Below, in pieces: positions 8,426-17,331 of a DNA stretch of 64,000 nt. Numbering within the stretch: position 1 is the stretch's first letter; every line of letters begins with the position of its first letter. The position numbers and the translations under genes were made by a program. A model generated the notes under the pieces. It made no database searches. It was not told where the DNA came from and saw nothing but the letters and a program-made list of their open reading frames with translations. The stretch is from JAJZNI01 sp035624785 (GTDB lineage: Bacteria; Chloroflexota; Dormibacteria; Aeolococcales; Aeolococcaceae): the NCBI GenBank assembly GCA_035624785.1, contig DASPQV010000025.1:310001-374000 (forward strand). Reading direction: 5' to 3'.

Positions 8426-9205
8426 TCATTCGCCCAGGTGCCGCACGACTTCCAGGATGGTGTCGGCGGTGGGCGAGCGCAGCTCCCGGACCACCCGGCC
8501 GTCGGCGAGGAAGATCACCCGGTCGGCGTGAGCGGCAGCGAAGGCGTCATGGGTGACCATGACGATGGTCTGCCCCAGGTCCGTCACCGCCCGGCGCAGG
8601 AACGCGAGGAGCTCGCCGCCGCTGTGGGAGTCCAGGTTGCCGGTGGGCTCGTCGGCGAAGATGATCTCGGGGCGGCTGACCAGCGCTCGAGCCGCCGCCA
8701 CCCGCTGCTGCTGGCCGCCGGAGAGCTCACCGGGCCGGTGGCGGAGCCGGTCCCCCATCCCGGTGATGCGCACCACCGACTCCAGGAACATCGGGTCCGG
8801 CTTCCGGCCGGCGATCGTCAGGGGGAGCACGATGTTCTCCAGGGCATCGAGCGTCGCCACCAGGTTGAGGGACTGGAAGATGAAGCCGACCTTGTCGCGC
8901 CGGAGCAGGGTGAGCTGACGATCGCCCAGCGAGCCCAGCTCCACCTCGCCGATGAAGCTGTGCCCCGAGGTGAGCCGGTCGAGCCCGGCGAGGCAGTGGA
9001 GCAGTGTCGACTTGCCCGACCCGGACGCGCCCATGATGGCGGTGAACTCGCGCGCGCCGAAGGCCGCGCTGATCCCGTCCAGGGCGCGCACTGCGGTGTC
9101 ACCGTGGCCGTAGATCTTGACCGCGTCCACCGCACGGGCGGCGGCCACCGGCATCGCCAGGGGCGGCGGCGGAACCGGGGCGGAGGCGGGTTGGCTGAGG
9201 CTCAT
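8426..9205 (-). CDS. ABC transporter ATP-binding protein, MacB/LolD family
   Basis: A 259-residue ATPase. Walker A is GASGSGKSTL, the signature is LSGGQQQRVAAARAL, Walker B is IIFADEPTGNLD and the switch histidine is in VMVTHD. The long D-loop and the LDSHSGGELLAFLRR segment are typical of the MacB/LolD/FtsE branch, the partners of FtsX-type permeases. It is the first gene of a two-gene operon with the 844-residue permease. ATG start with TACCCT eight bases upstream (9214-9219), consistent with a leaderless transcript. Residues 1-25 are Pro/Ala rich and precede the conserved fold. Confidence 0.93.
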   Translation of the reverse strand: MSLSQPASAPVPPPPLAMPVAAARAVDAVKIYGHGDTAVRALDGISAAFGAREFTAIMGASGSGKSTLLHCLAGLDRLTSGHSFIGEVELGSLGDRQLTLLRRDKVGFIFQSLNLVATLDALENIVLPLTIAGRKPDPMFLESVVRITGMGDRLRHRPGELSGGQQQRVAAARALVSRPEIIFADEPTGNLDSHSGGELLAFLRRAVTDLGQTIVMVTHDAFAAAHADRVIFLADGRVVRELRSPTADTILEVVRHLGE

Positions 9206-9275
9206 CCCCGGCGAGGGTAACAGGCGGACCGGCGCTGGCGGCGGCGTGAAGCTTGCGGCTGCGACGGCGCGAAGC

Positions 9276-11396
9276 TCAGGCCGCGGAGGCGCGCCTCGAC
9301 TTCACATAGTCGACGAGCACGTAGTCACCGAGGCGGTCCGGGCTGATGAAGAAGGCCCGACCTCGATTGAGCCGGGTCATCTGGTTGACGAAGCGCACCA
9401 GGTGATGGTTGGACTCGAGCATGAAGGTGTTGATCACGATGTTCTCGAGAGTGCAACGGCGCACCTCGACCAGGGTCTTGGCGAAGGTCTCGGGAAGCGG
9501 CGGATAGTAGAAGACCGGACGGCCGTTCTCGATGTGGGCGGTGGGCTCGCCGTCGCTCACGATGATCACCTGCTTGTTCTCGGCGTGGCTGCGTCCGAGG
9601 ATGCGGCGGGCCAGCATGAGGGCGTGCTGCAGGTTGGTGCCGTACACGTACTCGTTGACGGAGAGCTGGGGCAGGGCGCGCGATGGGATCTCCCGGGCCA
9701 GGTCGCTGAAGCCGACCACCGTCAGGGCATCGCGCGGGTACTGGCTGCGGATCAGCGAATCCAGGGCGAGCGCCACCTTCTTGGCCGCATAGAAGTAGCC
9801 GCGCAGGGGCATGGACCGGCTCATGTCCAGCATCAGAACGGTGGCGCATCGGGTCATCGACTCGGTGCGGTGAACCTCGAAGTCACCCGCGTCCAGGCGG
9901 GGCACCCGCCGGCCCCGCACCGGGATATCGGCGCCGGGCTCGGGGCCCTCGGGTTCGCGGCCCTGCGGTGGCGGACCGGTGCGACCGGCGGGCGGCGGTG
10001 CCTCGAGCTCGCGGTCACCCTGAGCCTCGCGGGTCACCGCGTTCATGATCGTCCGCTGCACATCGAGGTCGAACGGGTCGCCGAACTCGTATCCCTTGCT
10101 GTCGTCGCCACGGTCGCCGCCGACCCCGAGCCGGAGCAGGTCGTGCTCTCCGAAGCGATCCCGGCTCAAGCGGGCAAAGAGATCGCCGAGCGCCTTCTGC
10201 CCGATCTTGCGCATGCCGCGAGCGGTCAGCTGCATGCCCTCGGCACTGCGCTCGACGAGGCCCCGGCCCTCGAGCTCCTGGACCAGGCGCTGCATCTCGT
10301 CCAGGCTCTGCGCCGCCTCGCCTCCGAGCAGCTGGTCGAGGAGTCCCCGCGCCTCGGGATCCATGGCCTCACCGCGACCGATCCCGCGCAGCTTCCGCTC
10401 CAGCTCCTCCATCGACTGCAGGCCGTCCATGAGGCCCATGGCCTCCTCGAGCGACACCTCCTCGTCGCCGAAGAAGCCGTAGCGGCTGCCCAATCGCGAG
10501 CGGGGCGAGAGCAGGTCGAGGGTGCCGGCCAGGTCGGCCAGGGTGGCCTGGAGCTCGGGGTCGTCGAACACCGACTCGATCACCGACTGCAGCTCCCGGC
10601 GCATCTCCGGGGAGAGCGACTGGAGCAGCGAATCCATGCGGGCCATCTGGCGCATCAGCTGCTCGATGAACTCGTCGACGGAGGCCGGCGCGTTGGGGAA
10701 CATCCGTCCCCAGCGCTGCAGGAAGGACTCGTAGCTGCGCTGCCGCTGCGCCGGCGGGACGCCCTCGAGCTTCTGGCGCAGCAGGGCGTTGAGGTCCTTG
10801 GCCATGGCGCGCAGCTGGGCCATCTCCTCGCCGGTCATGGCCCGCATCGCCTGGGTCATCTCCTTGAAGTGGGCATCGACGACCTGTTTGCGGATCTCGT
10901 CGAGGAGGCGCTGGAACGCCGCTTCGGCCTGCGGGTCCATGAACTCGTAGTCGCGCAGCTTGCGGATCGCCCCGCCGGGGTCGGGCGGCAGGGCATCCAG
11001 CTGCCCCCGCCGCTGCTTGGCGACCCGCTCGAGGAGCGGGCGCGCCTCGTCAGGCGCTTGGTCCAACCTCTCCTGGATCCCCCTGCGCTCCTGGGAGATG
11101 ACCCGGTCGAGCTTCTCCCGCATGTCCTGGAAGACCGAGTTGAGGTTGAATCTCTCGAGCTGGGCCTGCCGCCGCCGACCGAGCTGCTCCAGCATCTCCT
11201 CCATTCCCATGAGGTGGCGGCCTCGCCGGTCGTGCCAGCCCTGGCTGAGCAGGCGCCGCAGCGCGGTCTCGAAGTCCCAGCCGTGGAAGACGTCCTCGCT
11301 CAATCGGTCGAAGAGTTCCTCCAGGTCCGGGCCGAGCGGGTCCTGCGTCCCGTCCCAGGCGGAGAAGCGGTGCCGCGGCGCGGGCGAGGGCGCCAT
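9276..11396 (-). CDS. VWA-domain protein, partner of MoxR-type AAA ATPase
   Basis: A protein of 706 residues. The first 500 are helical, highly charged and rich in coiled-coil-like segments (for example MGMEEMLEQLGRRRQAQLER). A C-terminal von Willebrand A domain starts near residue 510 with the metal-ion-adhesion motif DMSRS (DxSxS), then TVVGFSD and VIIVSDGEPTAH, so it should bind Mg or Ca. No signal peptide. It follows the AAA gene after ten bases, and together they resemble the two-component chelatase-like MoxR/VWA systems that remodel or metallate a client. The client is unknown; no obvious one is adjacent. Confidence 0.85.
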   Translation of the reverse strand: MAPSPAPRHRFSAWDGTQDPLGPDLEELFDRLSEDVFHGWDFETALRRLLSQGWHDRRGRHLMGMEEMLEQLGRRRQAQLERFNLNSVFQDMREKLDRVISQERRGIQERLDQAPDEARPLLERVAKQRRGQLDALPPDPGGAIRKLRDYEFMDPQAEAAFQRLLDEIRKQVVDAHFKEMTQAMRAMTGEEMAQLRAMAKDLNALLRQKLEGVPPAQRQRSYESFLQRWGRMFPNAPASVDEFIEQLMRQMARMDSLLQSLSPEMRRELQSVIESVFDDPELQATLADLAGTLDLLSPRSRLGSRYGFFGDEEVSLEEAMGLMDGLQSMEELERKLRGIGRGEAMDPEARGLLDQLLGGEAAQSLDEMQRLVQELEGRGLVERSAEGMQLTARGMRKIGQKALGDLFARLSRDRFGEHDLLRLGVGGDRGDDSKGYEFGDPFDLDVQRTIMNAVTREAQGDRELEAPPPAGRTGPPPQGREPEGPEPGADIPVRGRRVPRLDAGDFEVHRTESMTRCATVLMLDMSRSMPLRGYFYAAKKVALALDSLIRSQYPRDALTVVGFSDLAREIPSRALPQLSVNEYVYGTNLQHALMLARRILGRSHAENKQVIIVSDGEPTAHIENGRPVFYYPPLPETFAKTLVEVRRCTLENIVINTFMLESNHHLVRFVNQMTRLNRGRAFFISPDRLGDYVLVDYVKSRRASAA

Positions 11397-11406
11397 CGCG
11401 GCCGGT

Positions 11407-12807
11407 CTAGCCGCCGTACACCGACGTGCTCTCCAAGGCGGTCTTGTTGAGCCGCTTGCTCAGGTGCAGGCCCTCGAGGACGAATTCCAGAACCGCGGCC
11501 ATCGAAGGCAGCCCCGGCGGCTCGTCCAGCTTCTGGCGCGCCCGGTCGAGCCCGGGGAGCTCGGCGATCGCCTGTGCATAGCTCTCCGCCGGCACCAGCG
11601 GGCCGACCTCCACGGTGAAGCCGCCACGGTCGAAGCGCTGCACCATGTCGGCGAGCTCGTGAGCGTTGAAGTGGCGCCGGAAGACATTGCTGCAGGAGGT
11701 GCGCACCAGCTTGTCGAGAACCTGCTCGTCGTCGTTGTCGTCCCAGGTGTCCAGCTCGACCTTGCCGGCGGTCGAGGCGCTGACGGCGACCAGGTCGCTG
11801 ACCCTGGCCACCGCCTCCTTCTCCCCGGTGATCAGGGCCCGGCGGAGCGCATTGCTGGCCAGGCTCTCGTAGTTGGCGGTGGTGACCCGAACCGACACCC
11901 CACTTCGCTGGTTGATCTGGGGGTGGCGGCGGGCCAGGTGGGTGATCTCGACCGCGATCTCCTTCATGTGCTGGGGCACCCGCACCGGCACCGGCATCTC
12001 GTCGAAGACCACCCGCTCCTGCTCGGCGATGGCGATCTCGTCCTCGGCGGTGCGCGGGTAATGGGTGCGGACCTGGGCTCCGAAGCGGTCCTTGAGAGGG
12101 GTGATGATCCTGCCGCGGTTGGTGTAGTCCTCGGGGTTGGCGGTGGCCACCACGAAGACGTCCAGGGGCAGCCGGATCCGGAAGCCGCGGATCTGGACGT
12201 CGCGCTCCTCGATGATGTTGAGCAGGCCTACCTGGATCCTCTCGGCGAGGTCGGGGAGCTCGTTGATGGCGAAGATGCCGCGGTTGGTCCTGGGCACCAG
12301 GCCGTAGTGGATGACCAGCTCGTCAGAGAGGTACCGGCCCTCGGCCACCTTGATGGGGTCGACCTCGCCGATCAGGTCGGCGATGGAGGTGTCGGGTGTC
12401 GCCAGCTTCTCGCCGTAGCGGTCCTCGGGCTCGAGCCAGGCGATCGGGCTGTCCTCGCCCAGCTCGCCGACCAGCTCGCGACAGCGCCGGCAGATGGGGG
12501 CGTAAGGGTTGTCGTTGATCTCGCAACCGGCGATCGCGGGCACCGCCTCATCGAGGAGCGAGGTGAGGGAGCGAACCAGCCTCGACTTGGCCTGGCCGCG
12601 CTCGCCAAGCAGCACCACGTCCTGGCCGGCCAGGATCGCGTTCTCCAGCTGGGGGATGACGGAGTCGGCGTAGCCGACGATGCCGGGGAAGAGGGGCTCC
12701 CCGGCCTGGAGCTTGCGGATGAGGTTGCGGCGCAGCTCCGACTTGATGGGGCGCACCAGGTACTCGGAACGGCGAAGCTCGCCGATGGTGTGGGCCTCGG
12801 GCTTCAA
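11407..12807 (-). CDS. MoxR-like AAA+ ATPase (ChlI/magnesium chelatase type)
   Basis: A AAA+ protein of 466 residues. Walker A is GERGQAKS. Walker B is varied to GIFAINELPDL, with Asn where Asp is usual. The sensor region VVATANPEDYTNRGRIITPL and an arginine-finger stretch LKDRFGAQVRTHYP follow. Between the Walker motifs is a cysteine cluster (AGCEINDNPYAPICRRC) that might bind zinc. The start is TTG: TACGCT (12814-12819) sits six bases upstream, which fits a leaderless TTG start. First gene of a two-gene operon with the VWA protein. Bacterial relatives are often annotated as magnesium chelatase, but no tetrapyrrole genes are near. Confidence 0.88.
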   Translation of the reverse strand: MKPEAHTIGELRRSEYLVRPIKSELRRNLIRKLQAGEPLFPGIVGYADSVIPQLENAILAGQDVVLLGERGQAKSRLVRSLTSLLDEAVPAIAGCEINDNPYAPICRRCRELVGELGEDSPIAWLEPEDRYGEKLATPDTSIADLIGEVDPIKVAEGRYLSDELVIHYGLVPRTNRGIFAINELPDLAERIQVGLLNIIEERDVQIRGFRIRLPLDVFVVATANPEDYTNRGRIITPLKDRFGAQVRTHYPRTAEDEIAIAEQERVVFDEMPVPVRVPQHMKEIAVEITHLARRHPQINQRSGVSVRVTTANYESLASNALRRALITGEKEAVARVSDLVAVSASTAGKVELDTWDDNDDEQVLDKLVRTSCSNVFRRHFNAHELADMVQRFDRGGFTVEVGPLVPAESYAQAIAELPGLDRARQKLDEPPGLPSMAAVLEFVLEGLHLSKRLNKTALESTSVYGG

Positions 12808-12827
12808 GGCACCAGCGTACCCCCATC

Positions 12828-12980
12828 GGCGCGAGCGCCGATGGGATCCCTCGTCTCTTCGGGGGGCAGTGCCGCCCCCCTCGCCGCGGATGGCAAAGCC
12901 ACACGTGGCTCACCCCCCCAGCACGGCGCCGTTCGGCGCCGGGTCGCGCTCGCTCCTGTCAGGGGCTCGCCGCCCCTCGG
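12828..12980. repeat. Cluster of GC-rich hairpins in intergenic DNA
   Basis: Within 150 bases there are several perfect inverted repeats: GGGGGGC/GCCCCCC (12861-12880), GGCGCC-GTTC-GGCGCC (12925-12940) and AGGGGC-TCGCC-GCCCCT (12961-12977), plus shorter ones. No T-run follows any of them, so they are not standard terminators. The first belongs to the same hairpin type that occurs twice at 58.95-59.03 kb. Confidence 0.55.
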
Positions 12981-13048
12981 CCGCCGGGCCCAGCCGGGCT
13001 GGCCCCACCCCGCCGGCCAGGGCTGGCCACATCCATCTGACAGATCGC

Positions 13049-13077
13049 TTGCAAACCTGTAACGGGTCTGATATGGT
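13049..13077 (+). promoter_or_regulatory. Sigma70-type promoter with an adjacent palindrome
   Basis: TTGCAA (13049-13054), a 17-base spacer, and TATGGT (13072-13077). This is the best two-box promoter I can see in the window. Just upstream, ATCTG-A-CAGAT (13035-13045) is a perfect 5-bp inverted repeat that could be an operator. The predicted transcript starts near 13084, about 140 bases before the next coding start. Confidence 0.6.
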
Positions 13078-13083
13078 CGATCG

Positions 13084-13182
13084 CGCCGATCGGTTCTGAT
13101 GAATCAGCCCGATCGCCGGGGAGGAGAGGCCCCGAGGGGGGATGGGGCCGGCCCGGCGCGGCGCCGAGCCGGCCCTCTAACG
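13084..13182 (+). ncRNA. Possible structured transcript (small RNA or leader)
   Basis: Downstream of the promoter at 13049-13077 the sequence can fold. A hairpin GATCGG..CTGAT/ATCAG..CGATC lies at about 13086-13113. A final GC-rich stem GGGCCGGC/GCCGGCCC spans about 13145-13180. The following hydrolase gene has its own -10 box, so this RNA may be separate from it. No known family recognised; there is no T-run after the last stem. Confidence 0.3.
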
Positions 13183-13226
13183 TTTTGCCGAGACCCGGCG
13201 ACCGCCGCAGCGGGATACTTCGGCGG

Positions 13227-14831
13227 ATGCGCGCCCGCCCTGGACGCCTGAGCACCGCCGGGCTGGCCGCCCTGATCCTCGCCGGCTGCGGACTCGCCTG
13301 GCCGATCGCGCCCGGCACATCGGCCGGCGGCGGGCGGCCCGGCGCTCCCGGCGCTGCACCGGGCACGACGACGCCGGTGGCGGGCCTGGCCACCGCGACG
13401 GCCACGGCCTCCCCGCTGGCGGGGCCGGCCTCCCCCATATCGCATCCGCCCGGCCTCGAGCCGGCGACCTGCGACCCCCAGGCGCCACGCGGCGCCCGCT
13501 GCTCGACACTCTGGGTGCCCCTCGACTACTCCAACCCGAACCGCGGGACGATCCCCACAACGGTGCTGGTCATGCCCGCGCTGGACCGGGCAGAACGGAT
13601 CGGTTCGCTGCTGGTCAACCCGGGAGGGCCGGGGGAATCCGGGGTCCAGTTCGTCGAGGAGGCGTACTCGATACTCGAGCCTCTGAACCAGCGGTTCGAC
13701 ATCGTGGGCTTCGATCCCCGCGGGACCACCGGCTCGGCCGCGGTGTCCTGCGAGACCACCCAGGGATTGGACCATGACCTCGGCGTCGATCCCGACGCGC
13801 TGGGCTCTCCGCCCCGCGAGGCTGACCTGGTCGCCACCAGCCTCGCCTTCGCGGACGCCTGCGAGCTGCACGACGGCTGGCTCCTCCCCTACGTCGGCAC
13901 CGCCGATGCCGCCCGCGACATGGACGCGCTGCGGGCCGGGCTCGGAGACGCCAAGCTCGACTACCTCGGCTTCTCCTACGGCACCGCCCTCGGCGCCGAG
14001 TACGCCAGCCTGTTCCCCACCCGCATCCGGGCCATGGTGCTGGACGGCGACCTGGACCCGTCGATCAGCTTCGCCGAGGAGTCGATCCAGCAGGGCGCCA
14101 GCTTCGAGGCGAGCTACCAGCGGTTCATCAGCCAGTGCGCCGCCAAGAGCGGCTGCCCCCTGGGCGCCAACCCCGACGCCGCCGTCAGCTCCCTGCTCAC
14201 CTCCCTGGCGGCGCAGCCGGTTCAGCTGCCTGACGGGCGCACGGTGGGCCGGGGGCTCGCCCTCACGGCGCTGGCGGCGGCGATGTACGACCCCACCTCG
14301 TGGAGCCTCTTCTACACCGCATTCGCCCAGGCGGTGGCCGGGGACGTGACCGCGCTGGTGGCGGCCGCGGACCAGCTCGAGGGCCGCGGGCCCAACGGCT
14401 ACGACCACAGCATGGAGGCCAATGCCGCGATCAACTGCGCCGACCACGCGGTCCCGGAGAGCCTTTCCAGCTACGACCAGATGGCCAGCTCCATCGAGGC
14501 GGCACAGCCGCGCTTCGGACAGAGCGAGGTCTACTCCCTGCTCACCTGCGCGTACTGGCCGGTCCGGGGGGCGCAGCCGGCTCCGCTCCACGTCACCAGC
14601 GCACCGCACATCCTGCTGGTGGGGGCGACCCACGACCCGGCCACACCCTACGCGTGGTCGCAGAGCCTGGAGAAGCAGCTGAGCGGCTCGGTCCTGCTCA
14701 CCCGGGACGGCTACGGCCACACCTCATACCTCTTCAGCGCCTGCGTTCGCTCGGCGGTCAACGCCTACCTCACCGGCCTCACCCTGCCGGCCGCTGGCAC
14801 CGTCTGCCCGACCGATTCACCGGCGGCCTAA
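13227..14831 (+). CDS. Exported alpha/beta hydrolase with Tap-like C-terminal domain (lipoprotein)
   Basis: A protein of 534 residues. The N terminus is a lipoprotein signal (LAALILAGC, lipidated Cys near residue 18), then a Pro/Ala/Thr linker. The hydrolase fold shows NPGGPGESG (oxyanion region), the nucleophile elbow GFSYGTA, an Asp in THDPATPYAWS and the final His in DGYGHTSYLF. The C-terminal part resembles the TAP-like domain of Streptomyces/Mycobacterium tripeptidyl aminopeptidases and related proteases, so an exported peptidase or esterase is likely. ATG chosen because GATACT lies seven bases upstream (13214-13219) and the signal peptide begins there. The stop TAA overlaps a weak downstream ATG. 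Confidence 0.88.
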   Translation: MRARPGRLSTAGLAALILAGCGLAWPIAPGTSAGGGRPGAPGAAPGTTTPVAGLATATATASPLAGPASPISHPPGLEPATCDPQAPRGARCSTLWVPLDYSNPNRGTIPTTVLVMPALDRAERIGSLLVNPGGPGESGVQFVEEAYSILEPLNQRFDIVGFDPRGTTGSAAVSCETTQGLDHDLGVDPDALGSPPREADLVATSLAFADACELHDGWLLPYVGTADAARDMDALRAGLGDAKLDYLGFSYGTALGAEYASLFPTRIRAMVLDGDLDPSISFAEESIQQGASFEASYQRFISQCAAKSGCPLGANPDAAVSSLLTSLAAQPVQLPDGRTVGRGLALTALAAAMYDPTSWSLFYTAFAQAVAGDVTALVAAADQLEGRGPNGYDHSMEANAAINCADHAVPESLSSYDQMASSIEAAQPRFGQSEVYSLLTCAYWPVRGAQPAPLHVTSAPHILLVGATHDPATPYAWSQSLEKQLSGSVLLTRDGYGHTSYLFSACVRSAVNAYLTGLTLPAAGTVCPTDSPAA

Positions 14832-15216
14832 TGCCCCGGGCCAGGGCAGAGCGGGCAGAGGCCAGCTCGGGGGAAGGGGCCTGCCCGCGCCTGGACCGAC
14901 CCGAACCCGAAGCCGACATGCGCATCTTCGTCGCCCCCGACCGCCGCAGCGACGGCGGCGGACCGCGACGCCGCCTCACCGACTGGGTGCCCGGCGCCGT
15001 CCCCGGTCCGGCGCCACCTCACGAGCGGCGCGGTGCCGTGGTGGTGCCCATGGTCGCCGAGACGGGCGGCCAGGAGCGCGACGCGAGGGCAAGTTAGAGT
15101 CGATTTTGTCTCTAACACGGGCTGCCGCCGAAGTGGCCATGGCGCCTCTTCTATCCCCGGCGGCGGCTTGGCCGGCCGGCCCCGTGCTCGGGGCCTCTGC
15201 CCGTATGCTCGGAGCC
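14832..15216. other. Intergenic gap with a weak open frame and one palindrome
   Basis: An 88-codon frame (14831-15097) begins at a TAATG overlap with the hydrolase stop. It is Arg/Pro rich, has no ribosome site or domain, and I do not count it as a gene. Its end coincides with the inverted repeat at 15093-15116. The rest, up to the -10 box at 15204, is GC-rich and featureless. Confidence 0.4.
15093..15116. promoter_or_regulatory. Inverted repeat GTTAGAG-N10-CTCTAAC
   Basis: Perfect 7-bp arms (15093-15099 and 15110-15116) around an AT-rich ten-base centre. It lies about 100 bases before the channel-like membrane protein gene. It could be an operator or a weak stem-loop; the unusual AT content for this window makes it stand out. 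Confidence 0.4.
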
Positions 15217-16569
15217 GTGACCGCGCTCTCCTGGGCCGGCTTCGCGGTCGGCATCGCCATCCTGGTGCTGACCGCCTCCAGCGTCCTGGGCACGCTGGTG
15301 GTCCCCCGGGCGACCGCGCCGCGGCTGACCGTGCTGATCACCCGGGTGGTGCACGGCGCCTTCCAGCTGATCACCGACCGGATCGACGACTACCGGCAGC
15401 GGGACCGGCTCGCGGCCCTCGGCGGCCCCGCCCTGCTTGCGATCCTGCTGCTCGCCTGGGTGGCGCTGACCTACGCCAGCTACGCCCTCCTCTTCTGGCC
15501 TTTCACCGGCAACTTCGTGCCGGCGCTGGTGATCACCGGCTCCTCGATGTTCACCCTGGGCTTCGCCGCGCCGCTGGGGGCGGTCCCGACCGCGCTCACC
15601 TTCCTCTGCGCCATGAGCGGGCTGGTGATCGTGGCCCTGCAGATCGCCTACCTGCCAACGCTGTACGCGGCCTTCAACCGCCGGGAGACCCTGGTCACCA
15701 TGCTGGAGTTCCTGGGTGGCGTCCCGGCGTGGGGGCCCGAGGTCCTGATCCGCCAGGAGCTGATCGACAACACCGAGCGGCTGGGCTGGCTCTACGAGCG
15801 CTGGACCGAGTGGGCGGCGGACGTGTCGGAGTCCCACACCACCTACCCCCAGCTCCTCTACTTCCGCTCCCCGAACCCCTTCCGCTCCTGGGTCATCGGG
15901 CTGCTCGCGGTCATGGACGCCGCCGCGCTCCACCTCAGCCTCTCCCCGATCTCGGCGCCGGCGTCGGCCCGGCCGATGCTGCGGATGGGTTACACGGCCC
16001 TCTGGCAGCTGGCGGCCGCGGTGAGGATACGGGTGGACACCGACCCCGACCCGGCGGACCCCATCCAGCTCACCCGCTCCGACTACGACGACGCGGTGGA
16101 AAGGCTCCGCGATGTCGGATGGAGGATCGAGCGCGACCCGGAGGACGCCTGGCCCCACTTCCGCGGCTGGAGGGTGAACTACGAGGCCGCCGCCTACGGC
16201 CTCGCCCTCTATCTCGACGCCCCGCCCGCCCTCTGGTCCGGGCCGCGCCGGGGCGGCCGCGACGAGATCATCCGTCCGGCCCGGCCGGCCCACCGGGTTC
16301 CGCTGGTCGACGAGCGAGCCAAGCTCATCAAGGTCCGGGACAAGCGCCGGGCGGCTCGTGCGGCCGCTGAGGAGGCCGCCAACGACCACCAGCACCCGGA
16401 GCGAAGCGAGGTCGAGGAGCAGGTCCGAGGCCGGCCGGCGAGGGTGGGGAGCTCCCGGAGAGCGGCGCCAACCGGTCGGGGGGATGCCCCGCGCCGCGGC
16501 GGCACCCCTGAGGCGGTCGGAGAGGGCGGCGTCGAGGCGGCCAGGGCAACCGAGCCGCCCCGGAGTTAG
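15217..16569 (+). CDS. Predicted two-pore-helix/ion-channel-like membrane protein, unknown function
   Basis: A protein of 450 residues. Hydrophobic helices lie at about 5-27, 62-85, 93-112 and 118-140. Between the second and third is VITGSSMFTLGFAAPLGA, which resembles a pore loop plus selectivity-filter segment, but it is not a canonical TVGYG. Residues 145-390 form a cytoplasmic domain (NRRETLVTMLEFLGG and similar). The last 70 residues are Arg/Glu/Ala-rich and likely disordered. GTG start at 15217, with TATGCT seven bases upstream (15204-15209); the 37 extra upstream residues in the open frame are discarded. The stop overlaps that of the convergent methyltransferase by four bases. An ion channel is inference. 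Confidence 0.7.
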   Translation: MTALSWAGFAVGIAILVLTASSVLGTLVVPRATAPRLTVLITRVVHGAFQLITDRIDDYRQRDRLAALGGPALLAILLLAWVALTYASYALLFWPFTGNFVPALVITGSSMFTLGFAAPLGAVPTALTFLCAMSGLVIVALQIAYLPTLYAAFNRRETLVTMLEFLGGVPAWGPEVLIRQELIDNTERLGWLYERWTEWAADVSESHTTYPQLLYFRSPNPFRSWVIGLLAVMDAAALHLSLSPISAPASARPMLRMGYTALWQLAAAVRIRVDTDPDPADPIQLTRSDYDDAVERLRDVGWRIERDPEDAWPHFRGWRVNYEAAAYGLALYLDAPPALWSGPRRGGRDEIIRPARPAHRVPLVDERAKLIKVRDKRRAARAAAEEAANDHQHPERSEVEEQVRGRPARVGSSRRAAPTGRGDAPRRGGTPEAVGEGGVEAARATEPPRS

Positions 16570-17321
16570 CGCAGGGCGGCGAGCACCCGGTCGTCGAGGT
16601 GCTGCCAGAGGGCGCCCACCTCGCGGAACCCAGCCTCCCTCAGCGCCGCCTCGTGGATCATCAGGCTGGGGGCCTGGCCGTGCATCTGGGGGTGGCCGTG
16701 GTCCCGGCGGGCCCGCTCGGCGAGCGCGGCGGCGAACCCCGGCTCTCTCTCGACCGCCCGCCACCAGCCTTTCCAGGTGCCGGGGTCGGCCGGGTCGTCC
16801 ATCACCTCCGGCTCGAGGCGGTGGCGAACCACGCTGGCCAGGTCGTCCAGCTCCGACCCGCCAGCGAGCCGGTCGCCGTTCAGGAAGATCCCGCCTGGAC
16901 GGAGCATCGCGGCCAGGCTGCGGTACAGCTGGCGGAGCGGCTCCGGGCGCAGCCAGTGGAGGGCCGTCGTGGACACCGCGGCGTCGAAATCGCTGCCCAG
17001 CTGGATGAGGTCGGGATCGCCCAGGTCGGCGTCGACGAAGCGGATCCGGCCCTCGCCGGCCAGCGCCCGCCGGCCCAGCTCGAGGAGCAGCGGGTCGCGG
17101 TCGATCGCCAGCACCCGCGCGGCGGGGATGGCCTCCACCAGCCGGAGGGAGAGGGATCCCGGGCCCGCACCGAGGTCGAGCACCCGAGGGTCAGCCCCGC
17201 AGTGGCTGCGCACCGCCTGGACGATGACCAGGAAGCGCTCCTCGCGGCGCGGATTGTGACGGCCCTGCTGGGCTTCCCAGCTGGCGAGCCAGGCCTTCCA
17301 GTCGATCGCGGCGGTGGTCAC
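16566..17321 (-). CDS. Class I SAM-dependent methyltransferase
   Basis: A 251-residue Rossmann methyltransferase. Motif I is VLDLGAGPGSLSLRL, the acidic ribose-binding end of strand 2 is VLAIDRD, then VDADLGDPD, and motif IV is DAAVSTTALHWL. The HWL segment and the layout resemble trans-aconitate 2-methyltransferase-like and biotin-synthesis-type methyltransferases, but the substrate is not decidable. It lies ten bases downstream of the UDG-like gene on the same strand, so the two are probably cotranscribed. The stop codon overlaps the stop of the convergent membrane protein gene. Confidence 0.85.
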   Translation of the reverse strand: MTTAAIDWKAWLASWEAQQGRHNPRREERFLVIVQAVRSHCGADPRVLDLGAGPGSLSLRLVEAIPAARVLAIDRDPLLLELGRRALAGEGRIRFVDADLGDPDLIQLGSDFDAAVSTTALHWLRPEPLRQLYRSLAAMLRPGGIFLNGDRLAGGSELDDLASVVRHRLEPEVMDDPADPGTWKGWWRAVEREPGFAAALAERARRDHGHPQMHGQAPSLMIHEAALREAGFREVGALWQHLDDRVLAALR

Positions 17322-17331
17322 GGTCTGGAAA

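Noticed and set aside
14831..15097. An 88-codon frame overlapping the hydrolase stop (TAATG)
   Set aside because: Composition is Arg/Pro/Ala shadow-like and there is no domain or ribosome site; overlap alone is weak evidence.
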